Source of the DNA: an uncultured Phycisphaerales bacterium
Lineage (GTDB): Bacteria; Planctomycetota; Phycisphaerae; Phycisphaerales; UBA1924
Direction of reading: 5' to 3'
Assembly (NCBI GenBank): GCA_937879825.1
Contig: CALFMQ010000069.1
Location: forward strand, 1 to 7,193
Length of the DNA: 7,193 nucleotides
Part shown: in pieces, positions 1 to 5,020 of the stretch
Position numbering within the stretch: position 1 is the stretch's first letter
Layout of the letters: each line of letters starts with the position of its first letter
Translations under genes and position numbers: made by a program
Notes under the pieces: generated by a model
Database searches by the model: none
What the model was told of the DNA's origin: nothing
The model's input: the letters and a program-made list of their open reading frames with translations, nothing else

Positions 1-2
1 AG

Positions 3-935
3 GTAGCGCGGGTGGCCTTCGCTCTGGAGGAAGGCGGGGGCGCACGAGGCCATGAGCACGCGGCGGATGTCGGCGAGGCGTTGGTAATCGTCGGAGGTAT
101 CGAGGTTGTGCTTCTTGCGGGCGCGGGCGATGAGCGACACGGGCTTGACGCCCTTGAGCGCATCGGGGCGCATCCAGTAGAGGCGTTCGAGGTAGACCGC
201 GTCCTCGACCCAGTGGCCGGGGTGGACCTCGGCGAGATCGAGCAGCACGCACTCGGTGGGCCCCCACGGGGAGTTGTCGGCGCGGCGCATGAGGTTGCCG
301 GCGTGGAGGTCGCCGTGGCACCAGTCGGTGACGGTGCGCGCGTTCCATTCGGTGGCGATGCGATCGATGATCTTCTGCGTGTTCTTGATCGCGTTGGTCC
401 ATTCCTGCGCTTGCGGGATGGGGTTGATGCGCGCGTTCTCGCGGGCGCGATCGAGCAGGTGGGGCCAGTCTTCGCGGACGGGCACGACGTCCATGGGCCA
501 GCGCTGCGAGGCGCGGAGGTAGAAGCGAGCCGCGGCGTCGGCGAGTTCCTCGAAGACCTCCTTGTGGAGGTGCGCGGCCAAGGGATCGCCCGGCACGCGC
601 TCCATAACGAGCCAGGCGAAGTCCCACCCGCCGAGTTCGACGCCGTGGTGGACGACGCGGGGCGTGGGCGCATCGGTCTGGGCGAGGCCGGTGGTGAATC
701 GGTACTCCATGGGCCCGACGGGGAACTTGACGACGACCTCGCGCGGCTCGCCATCGGGCGGCGCGAATGTGGCGTAGGCGGTGGCGGCGCCGCCCCGTTG
801 CCAGTCGGTGCGGAACCAGCGGAGGCCGTCGATGGGGCCCGCGCCGGATGCTTCGCAAGACTCGATGAGTGCGGGGGCCAGTTGCGGCCCCAGATCGTGC
901 GCGTCCAAGCCGTGCCCTGCGGGGGGTGGGCTCAT
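3..935 (-). CDS. APH-family phosphotransferase (aminoglycoside/choline kinase-like), 3' end outside window
   Basis: An open frame reads leftward from ATG at 935 for 311 codons with no stop before the window edge, so the C-terminus is missing. It has the order of motifs of the APH kinase-like fold: a candidate ATP-binding lysine in VVVKFP (K70), a hinge-like segment VMERVPGDPL (109-119), the catalytic loop WCHGDLHAGN (205-214; catalytic Asp 209 and Asn 214), and the metal-binding Asp 233 in LLDLAEV, followed by a helix with WVEDAVYLERLYW. Such proteins transfer phosphate from ATP to a small hydroxylated substrate (aminoglycoside, choline, homoserine, sugars) in the cytosol; the substrate cannot be read here. 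The ATG is preceded by a strong Shine-Dalgarno, AGGAAGGGAG, ten bases upstream. It is divergent from the HAD gene. Nothing points to an antibiotic-resistance role: codon use matches the neighbours and no mobile element is present. Family assignment is confident, function is not. Confidence 0.9.
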   Translation of the reverse strand, partial: MSPPPAGHGLDAHDLGPQLAPALIESCEASGAGPIDGLRWFRTDWQRGGAATAYATFAPPDGEPREVVVKFPVGPMEYRFTTGLAQTDAPTPRVVHHGVELGGWDFAWLVMERVPGDPLAAHLHKEVFEELADAAARFYLRASQRWPMDVVPVREDWPHLLDRARENARINPIPQAQEWTNAIKNTQKIIDRIATEWNARTVTDWCHGDLHAGNLMRRADNSPWGPTECVLLDLAEVHPGHWVEDAVYLERLYWMRPDALKGVKPVSLIARARKKHNLDTSDDYQRLADIRRVLMASCAPAFLQSEGHPRY

Positions 936-981
936 GCGACCGGAACTCCCTTCCTGGCGCGCGTGACGATCACTGGAGGGA

Positions 982-1010
982 ATCTTAGCGGCTCGGCGGG
1001 CGCGTGTCGC
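982..1010 (-). promoter_or_regulatory. Putative sigma70-type promoter of the APH-like gene
   Basis: On the minus strand, GCGACA (1010-1005, four of six matches to TTGACA) is separated by 17 bases from TAAGAT (987-982, four of six to TATAAT). Transcription would start near 975, leaving a leader of about 40 bases that carries the AGGAAGGGAG ribosome binding site. A small inverted repeat, GTGA-CGA-TCAC (963-973), lies at the predicted start of the transcript and could be an operator or chance. Position and spacing are good; this is read by eye only. Confidence 0.5.
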
Positions 1011-1035
1011 CGGGAATGCGGGCGTGTGGATGTGC

Positions 1036-1041
1036 TACCGT
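1036..1041 (+). promoter_or_regulatory. Possible -10 element of a leaderless HAD transcript
   Basis: TACCGT (fits the TAnnnT pattern) ends six bases before the GTG at 1048. No Shine-Dalgarno precedes that GTG, and a -10 element at this distance would place the first transcribed base at or next to the start codon. No convincing -35 hexamer is visible at 16-18 bases upstream. This is a weak, position-based call. Confidence 0.3.
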
Positions 1042-1047
1042 CCGCCT

Positions 1048-1959
1048 GTGAGCGCTCGGAAATACGACCTGCTAGCGCTGGACCTCGACGGCACACTGTT
1101 CGCGCCGGATGGGCGGGTGACGGAAGCGAATGTGGCGGCGGTGCGGCGCGCGCGGGACGACGGGATGACGGTGGTGCTGTGCACGGGCCGTGGATTCGTG
1201 GAGTCGGGGTCCGCCGTGCGGGCGGTGGATGCGCACAGGCCGGCGGCGGGGCGGGAGATCGCGCCGATGATCACGGCGGGTGGCGCGATGGTGGTCGATG
1301 CTGCATCGGGGAGGACGATTCATCGATGGGCGATGGGGCGGGAGTTGGTCGCCGGGTTGTGCGATCACTTTGCGCGGGCGGGGCGGGCGCCGATCATTCT
1401 CAAGGATCGTGACGCCGCGGGTTTTGATTACTTGGTGGTGAACTCGGGCCCGATCGAGGCGCCGACGCAGTGGTGGTTCCAGGTGATGGATGTGGAGGTG
1501 CGGTTTATCGACCACATCGAGCACGACCCGCACCCCGAGCACACGGTGCGGGTGGGGTTCGCGGCGGTGACGGAGACCATGCGGTCATTGGCGAGGTCGG
1601 TGCGCGCGGAGTTCGGCGAGCGCACGATGATGCAGCACTTCGCGGCGGTGTCGGGCAACTCGCACGAGGCGCACGGCGGCAAGGACGAGACGGTGCACCT
1701 GCTGGAGGTGTTCGACCCGCAGGTCTCCAAGTGGACGGCGATTCATCGGCTGGCGCTCGAGATGGGGATCGCGCGCGACCGGATCGCCGCGATCGGGGAC
1801 GAGGTGAATGATGTGGCGATGATCGAGGGGGCGGCGCTGGGCGTGGCGATGGGGAATGCGGTGGATGAGGTGAAGGCGGTTGCGGCGAGGCACACGGAGA
1901 GCAACGCGGAAGATGGCGTGGCGCGGGCGATCGAGCGGATTCTCAGCGGCGAGTGGTGA
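1048..1959 (+). CDS. Cof-type HAD-IIB family hydrolase (phosphatase)
   Basis: This 303-residue protein has all four HAD motifs. Motif I is DLDGT, with nucleophile Asp 12 and acid/base Asp 14. Motif II is CTGR (Thr 46). Motif III is Lys 228 in SKWTAI. Motif IV is GDEVND (Asp 251, Asp 255). The long segment between motifs II and III is where the type IIB (Cof) cap sits. Family members dephosphorylate sugar phosphates, nucleotides or cofactors such as pyridoxal phosphate or FMN; the substrate here is unknown. Start choice: GTG 1048 begins just before the DLLALDLDGT strand, as is usual, and has a possible leaderless -10. GTG 1024 and ATG 1030 are in frame but add a cysteine-containing tail and have no clear ribosome binding site. 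rsmA starts 3 bases after the stop, so the two are probably co-transcribed and translationally coupled. Confidence 0.88.
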   Translation: MSARKYDLLALDLDGTLFAPDGRVTEANVAAVRRARDDGMTVVLCTGRGFVESGSAVRAVDAHRPAAGREIAPMITAGGAMVVDAASGRTIHRWAMGRELVAGLCDHFARAGRAPIILKDRDAAGFDYLVVNSGPIEAPTQWWFQVMDVEVRFIDHIEHDPHPEHTVRVGFAAVTETMRSLARSVRAEFGERTMMQHFAAVSGNSHEAHGGKDETVHLLEVFDPQVSKWTAIHRLALEMGIARDRIAAIGDEVNDVAMIEGAALGVAMGNAVDEVKAVAARHTESNAEDGVARAIERILSGEW

Positions 1960-1962
1960 GCG

Positions 1963-2778
1963 ATGCAGACGCTGAACGAGATTCGGTTCCTGCTGGAGTC
2001 GCACGGGCTGTCGCCCCGGCACGCGCTGGGGCAGAACTTCCTGATCGATCACAACCTGATTCGGAAACTCGTGGATGCCTCCGGCGTGGGCGCGGGGGAT
2101 GTGGTGCTGGAGGTGGGGCCGGGCACGGGGACGATGACCGAGGAGTTGGTGGCGCGCGGGTGCGAGGTGATCGCGTGCGAGCTGGACGCGGGGTTGGGCG
2201 AGCTGCTCACGACGACGCTCGGTGAGCGCATCGCGCTGGTACGCGGGGATTGTCTGGCGGGGAAGTCGGCGATGAACGAGGAGGTTGTGGCGGCGCTGCG
2301 GGGGCGCGCGTTCACGCTGGTTTCGAACCTGCCTTATGGGGCAGCGAGCCCGCTGATGGTGACGATTCTGACGAAGCATCCCGAGTGCCGGGGGATGTTC
2401 GTGACGATCCAGAAGGAAGTGGGGGAGCGTTTGCGCGCCAAACCGGGCACGAAGGATTACGGCGAGTTGGGCGTGATCGCCCAGGCGCTTGCGCAGATCG
2501 AACGAATCGCGGTGTTGCCCGGCGCGTGCTTCTGGCCGAGGCCCAAGGTGGAGAGCGAGATGGTGTCGCTCGTGCGGCGCGAGGTGGCGTTGACGCGCGA
2601 TGCGGAGGCGCTGGCGCGGATGTGCCGCGTGCTGTTCACGAAGCGCCGGAAGCAGATCGGCGCGATTCTCGGGCGCGGGTTCGGGTTCCCGGATGGGATG
2701 GATGCGAGCGCGCGCCCGGAGTCGCTGACGGTCGAGCAGATCGAGTCGCTGGCGCAGCGCGCACCGATAGCCGAGTAA
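1963..2778 (+). CDS. rsmA: 16S rRNA (adenine1518-N6/adenine1519-N6)-dimethyltransferase
   Basis: A 271-residue protein, close to the usual KsgA/RsmA length. It uses S-adenosylmethionine to dimethylate two adjacent adenines in the 3' terminal hairpin of 16S rRNA, a late check on small-subunit assembly. Visible signatures in order: LGQNFLID (22-29), the SAM motif EVGPGTG (50-56), acidic motif CELD (72-75), catalytic NLPY (122-125) followed by GAASPLM, then QKEVGERL, FWPRPKVESEMV and an RRKQI segment in the C-terminal helical domain. The residues after NLPY (GAASPL) differ from the common NISTPL, with the proline and leucine kept. The ATG lies 3 bases after the HAD stop; GGTGAG just upstream is a weak, close Shine-Dalgarno, so coupling to the HAD gene is likely. 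Loss of RsmA gives kasugamycin resistance in other bacteria. Confidence 0.97.
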   Translation: MQTLNEIRFLLESHGLSPRHALGQNFLIDHNLIRKLVDASGVGAGDVVLEVGPGTGTMTEELVARGCEVIACELDAGLGELLTTTLGERIALVRGDCLAGKSAMNEEVVAALRGRAFTLVSNLPYGAASPLMVTILTKHPECRGMFVTIQKEVGERLRAKPGTKDYGELGVIAQALAQIERIAVLPGACFWPRPKVESEMVSLVRREVALTRDAEALARMCRVLFTKRRKQIGAILGRGFGFPDGMDASARPESLTVEQIESLAQRAPIAE

Positions 2779-2781
2779 GGC

Positions 2782-2809
2782 AACACAACCGGCGACGGGA
2801 TGGTTTGTT
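2782..2809. terminator. Possible bidirectional hairpin between convergent rsmA and csrA
   Basis: AACACAACC (2782-2790) can pair with GGTTTGTT (2802-2809) as eight base pairs with one bulged C and an 11-base loop. It sits in the 47-base gap between the two convergent stop codons, where a shared terminator is expected. There is no long U-run on either strand and the stem is AT-rich, so efficiency as an intrinsic terminator is doubtful. Confidence 0.3.
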
Positions 2810-2825
2810 CAGAACTTGCGTGCGA

Positions 2826-3047
2826 TCAGGTCGAGGCGGCGGCCAGTCCGATCTTGCCGGCGACCTCGGGGCCGTCGACAACGATCTGATCCGCGACCTC
2901 CCGGCGATGCACCGGGATATCTCGCGGGAACTCCAGCGCCACGCGCACACGATCGCCTTTGATCGTGGCAATGCGCACGATCCCGATCGGATTGCGTGGG
3001 TCGCCGATGACGACCTCCTCGCCCTCGCGTCTGGTGATGACCAGCAT
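2826..3047 (-). CDS. csrA: Carbon storage regulator, RNA-binding translational regulator CsrA
   Basis: A 73-residue protein opening with MLVITRREGEEVVIGD, the classic first strand of CsrA, and containing PVHRREVA with Arg 48, equivalent to RNA-binding Arg 44 of E. coli CsrA. CsrA homodimers bind GGA motifs in mRNA leaders, usually over the Shine-Dalgarno, and block or adjust translation. Compared with E. coli CsrA there is a four-residue insertion after IGD (around PRNPIG, 17-22), and the C-terminal tail ends KIGLAAAST. The start is set by AGGAGG five bases upstream of ATG 3047; an upstream in-frame ATG at 3128 would add 27 unrelated residues and lies at or above the predicted promoter. A hairpin over the Shine-Dalgarno suggests autoregulation. 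The gene lies 117 bases downstream of the Nfu gene on the same strand and has its own promoter-like sequence. Confidence 0.96.
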   Translation of the reverse strand: MLVITRREGEEVVIGDPRNPIGIVRIATIKGDRVRVALEFPRDIPVHRREVADQIVVDGPEVAGKIGLAAAST

Positions 3048-3049
3048 GA

Positions 3050-3062
3050 GGACCTCCTGTCC
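3050..3062 (-). promoter_or_regulatory. Hairpin with the csrA Shine-Dalgarno in its loop; candidate CsrA autoregulatory site
   Basis: Read on the minus strand, GGAC-AGGAG-GTCC forms a perfect 4-bp stem (3062-3059 with 3053-3050) around a five-base loop containing AGGA. The AGGAGG ribosome binding site runs from the loop into the stem, and the ATG follows two bases after the stem. High-affinity CsrA sites are GGA motifs in the loop of a short hairpin with an ACA-rich 5' flank, and here the sequence ACAGGA is present. What is seen is the geometry; binding by CsrA is inferred. A direct repeat CAACGG (3062-3067 and 3070-3075, + strand) overlaps its 5' side. Confidence 0.5.
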
Positions 3063-3100
3063 AACGGCACAACGGATGCCGCGATTACCCACCACATGAG

Positions 3101-3128
3101 AGTGTACCGCGCCCACACACGCGGACAA
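3101..3128 (-). promoter_or_regulatory. Putative sigma70-type promoter of csrA
   Basis: On the minus strand, TTGTCC (3128-3123) and TACACT (3106-3101) are separated by 16 bases. The predicted start near 3094 gives a leader of roughly 47 bases, long enough to hold the Shine-Dalgarno hairpin. The eight bases GTACACTC are identical to those at the -10 element of the lipoprotein gene (3505-3512, + strand), which supports both calls. Confidence 0.5.
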
Positions 3129-3164
3129 CGAACCCTTGGGGGAAATGTTCGGGTTAGTGTTGAC

Positions 3165-3431
3165 TCACTCCACGGCTTCCACGGATCGGACTTCGGGGAC
3201 GTAGTCCTTGAGATTCCGTTCGATGCCGGCTTTGAGCGTGAGTGTTGACGAGGGGCACCCGACACAGGCGCCGTGCAAACGCACTTTCACGACGCCGGAG
3301 TCCGTGATCTCGACGAGTTCGAGGTCGCCTCCGTCGGACTGGACGGCGGGCCGGATGCGATCGATGACCATGGCGACTCGGTCGTGGAGATCCGCGTGAT
3401 CGGGTGTGGATTTGCTGGGCGATCCGGGCAT
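3165..3431 (-). CDS. Nfu-type (NifU C-terminal domain) iron-sulfur cluster scaffold/carrier protein
   Basis: An 88-residue protein made almost entirely of one NifU C-terminal (Nfu) domain. The diagnostic stretch GACVGCPSSTLTLKAGIE (54-71) holds the CxxC pair Cys 56 and Cys 59, which in this family binds a [4Fe-4S] cluster between two subunits and passes it to target enzymes. The helix before it (RIRPAVQSDGGDLELV, about 25-40) is also typical. It lacks the N-terminal IscU-like domain of full NifU and the degenerate A-type domain of E. coli NfuA, so it is a stand-alone Nfu protein, common in many bacteria. ATG 3431 has a clear AGGAG five bases upstream. It is divergent from the lipoprotein gene across an 87-base gap that seems to hold both promoters. 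csrA lies downstream on the same strand. Confidence 0.94.
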   Translation of the reverse strand: MPGSPSKSTPDHADLHDRVAMVIDRIRPAVQSDGGDLELVEITDSGVVKVRLHGACVGCPSSTLTLKAGIERNLKDYVPEVRSVEAVE

Positions 3432-3457
3432 CGATGCTCCTGAAGTTGGCAAGCGTG

Positions 3458-3487
3458 ATGATAGGCGTGAGGGAGCGGCGGCGACAA
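3458..3487 (-). promoter_or_regulatory. Putative promoter of the Nfu-domain gene
   Basis: On the minus strand, TTGTCG (3487-3482, four of six to TTGACA) is followed after 18 bases by TATCAT (3463-3458, five of six to TATAAT). Transcription would begin near 3451, about 20 bases before the ATG, leaving room for the AGGAG ribosome binding site. The -35 overlaps that of the divergent lipoprotein promoter. Confidence 0.5.
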
Positions 3488-3511
3488 ACGCGCCGGGGGG
3501 TGGCGTACACT
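3481..3511 (+). promoter_or_regulatory. Putative promoter of the lipoprotein-M48-dapF operon, possibly leaderless
   Basis: GCGACA (3481-3486) and TACACT (3506-3511) are 19 bases apart, slightly long for sigma70. TACACT ends seven bases before ATG 3519, and no Shine-Dalgarno stands between them, so the transcript probably starts at or within a base or two of the ATG. The -35 hexamer is the reverse complement of the Nfu gene's -35 region, making a back-to-back divergent promoter. Confidence 0.42.
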
Positions 3512-3518
3512 CGGTCGC

Positions 3519-5012
3519 ATGAGACACGGACGCATCGATCGTTGCGCGGGCGCATGGACGGCTCTGGTCGCGCTGCTTCTCTCGGCGTGCTCCGGGGGAG
3601 GCGGGGGCGAGGCCACGCCCGGCGCGATCACGGACAAAAGCGCGGACCTGCGCGACCGGATGGCGTCGGTTGAGCGCACAGACGAGTTTATTGCTGAGGG
3701 CGCGCTGGACCCTTCGGGGGCGCGCGAGTCGCTCAAGCGCGTGGTGTGGGAGCGTTCGGCACCGACGCAGCTGCGGGCCGGGGCGATCGCGCAGCTGCTG
3801 AAGGATGAGGCGAACCTTGCGGACACGCGCCGGATGTTCGCGCTGATGTTGCCGACAGAGCCGGACCAGGGAATCGTGACGGTGATGGGCGACGCGGCGG
3901 CGGAGCGTGGATGGACGGATCTGGGGCCGGCGCTGGTGCGACGGTGGTCGCGTGCGGCGGCGCTGAGCGACTACAAGATCAAGAAGGACTCGCCCGAGCG
4001 CGTCGCGCTCGCGAAGTTGTTCCCCGGTCGTGCGCCGAGCGAGGTTGTGTTCGATGTATTCATGGACCGGCTGGGTGGCGAGGTCGCAGGGGCGACTGAT
4101 GGGCTGCGCGAGCGGGACCGTGTGGAGGCGTGGGGCTTGCTCATGGCGCTGGAGCCGGACGAGGCGCGGTTGCTGGAACGATTGACGCACGAGAGCGTGC
4201 CCGATGATGCGCTCACGCAGAGCGTGGTGTGGTCGGCGCGCGAGTTGAAGGCGGTGCCGCGGACCGGCGAGCAGCTGGCGTGGGTGCGCCGCCTGGGCGA
4301 AGGGCGGCACGCGGAGTTCCGTTCGCGTGCGGCTTCGGCGGTTGCGGGGTTGGGCGCCGAGCAGTTGCGCGGTTGGGCGCTGCGTCATATGGCGGGGGTG
4401 GTGTACGCGTCGGAGCGGCACCCGGAGTGGCTCACGATGAGCCGATCGGCGTTGCTCGGGGAGGCGGGGCGTCGCCTGAAGGGGCGGACGGTGTTCCGGC
4501 GCGAGATGGCCGGAACGCTCACGGGCGAGACGCTCGGCGATGACGGCGACAAACTGTCATGGGGCGATGCGCTGCTCTTGATGGCGGCGATCGACTGCGT
4601 GGACGACCGGGGCGTCGCCGGTGCGCTCTTTGTGAGCGCCGAGCGTGATCGCCGGGATACGACGACGGAGTACGGCGGGCTGATCGACTGGAGCGCACCG
4701 CGTGGGTTCGCGGCGACAACCTATCCGCCCCGCCCGACGGAGCGCTACGGCGATGACCGGTTCGTGGCGTCGCAGGAGATGCTGGACGCGGGCGATGCGT
4801 CGGTGCTCTTCTTCCATTTTCACGCGAGTGACTACGCGAACCGGCGGTACGCGGGGCCGAGCGACGGGGACCTGGAGTACGCGAAGCGTCAGGGGCGCAG
4901 CGGGCTCGTGTACACCTTTGTGAGCCCGAACAAGATGAACGCCGATTACTACACGCCCGATGGTGCGGTGGTTGATCTGGGCGCCGTCGAGCGCACGGAC
5001 GGCGGCGGGTAA
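3519..5012 (+). CDS. Uncharacterised lipoprotein with a C-terminal JAMM/JAB-like metalloprotease signature
   Basis: A 497-residue protein not matched to a named family. The N-terminus has arginines, a hydrophobic run TALVALLL and the lipobox LSAC with Cys 24, so it should be exported and lipid-anchored, then a glycine-rich linker. Residues about 40-370 are rich in Ala, Arg, Glu and Leu and look like packed helices, perhaps HEAT/TPR-like, without a clear repeat. Residues about 380-490 resemble a JAMM (JAB/MPN) domain: EYGG (Glu 384), then after a hydrophobic strand VLFFHFH (His 433, His 435), then GPSDGDLEYAK (Ser 448, Asp 451), then a strand and YYTPDGAVVDLG at the end. In JAMM enzymes Glu, HxH, Ser and Asp hold and activate zinc for isopeptide or peptide cleavage. 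The His-to-Ser spacing is longer than the canonical HxHPx7SxxD, and Ala replaces Pro. Catalysis is therefore inferred. The M48 gene follows after 8 bases. Confidence 0.85.
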   Translation: MRHGRIDRCAGAWTALVALLLSACSGGGGGEATPGAITDKSADLRDRMASVERTDEFIAEGALDPSGARESLKRVVWERSAPTQLRAGAIAQLLKDEANLADTRRMFALMLPTEPDQGIVTVMGDAAAERGWTDLGPALVRRWSRAAALSDYKIKKDSPERVALAKLFPGRAPSEVVFDVFMDRLGGEVAGATDGLRERDRVEAWGLLMALEPDEARLLERLTHESVPDDALTQSVVWSARELKAVPRTGEQLAWVRRLGEGRHAEFRSRAASAVAGLGAEQLRGWALRHMAGVVYASERHPEWLTMSRSALLGEAGRRLKGRTVFRREMAGTLTGETLGDDGDKLSWGDALLLMAAIDCVDDRGVAGALFVSAERDRRDTTTEYGGLIDWSAPRGFAATTYPPRPTERYGDDRFVASQEMLDAGDASVLFFHFHASDYANRRYAGPSDGDLEYAKRQGRSGLVYTFVSPNKMNADYYTPDGAVVDLGAVERTDGGG

Positions 5013-5020
5013 GCCGGGCG

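Noticed and set aside
963..973. GTGA-CGA-TCAC inverted repeat as an operator for the APH-like gene
   Set aside because: Four-base arms are too short to separate from chance in this composition; noted only within the promoter entry.
12..1412. Long rightward open frame of 466 codons at the left edge
   Set aside because: It is antisense to the APH-like gene, whose kinase motifs are unmistakable, and then runs out of frame across the HAD gene. Its product is Gly/Ala/Arg-rich with no motif, as expected of a shadow frame in GC-rich DNA.
3048..3128. Upstream ATG for csrA at 3128, adding 27 residues
   Set aside because: It would translate the promoter and leader, the added residues do not resemble CsrA, and the perfect Shine-Dalgarno sits before ATG 3047.
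3107..3164. Possible terminator between the Nfu gene and csrA (AACCC/GGGTT pairing)
   Set aside because: Only five base pairs with a 15-base loop and no U-run; not better than chance.
3432..4421. N-terminal extension of the Nfu frame by about 330 codons
   Set aside because: The upstream part is Arg/Pro-rich shadow sequence opposite the lipoprotein gene, while ATG 3431 has a good AGGAG and gives a normal stand-alone Nfu protein.
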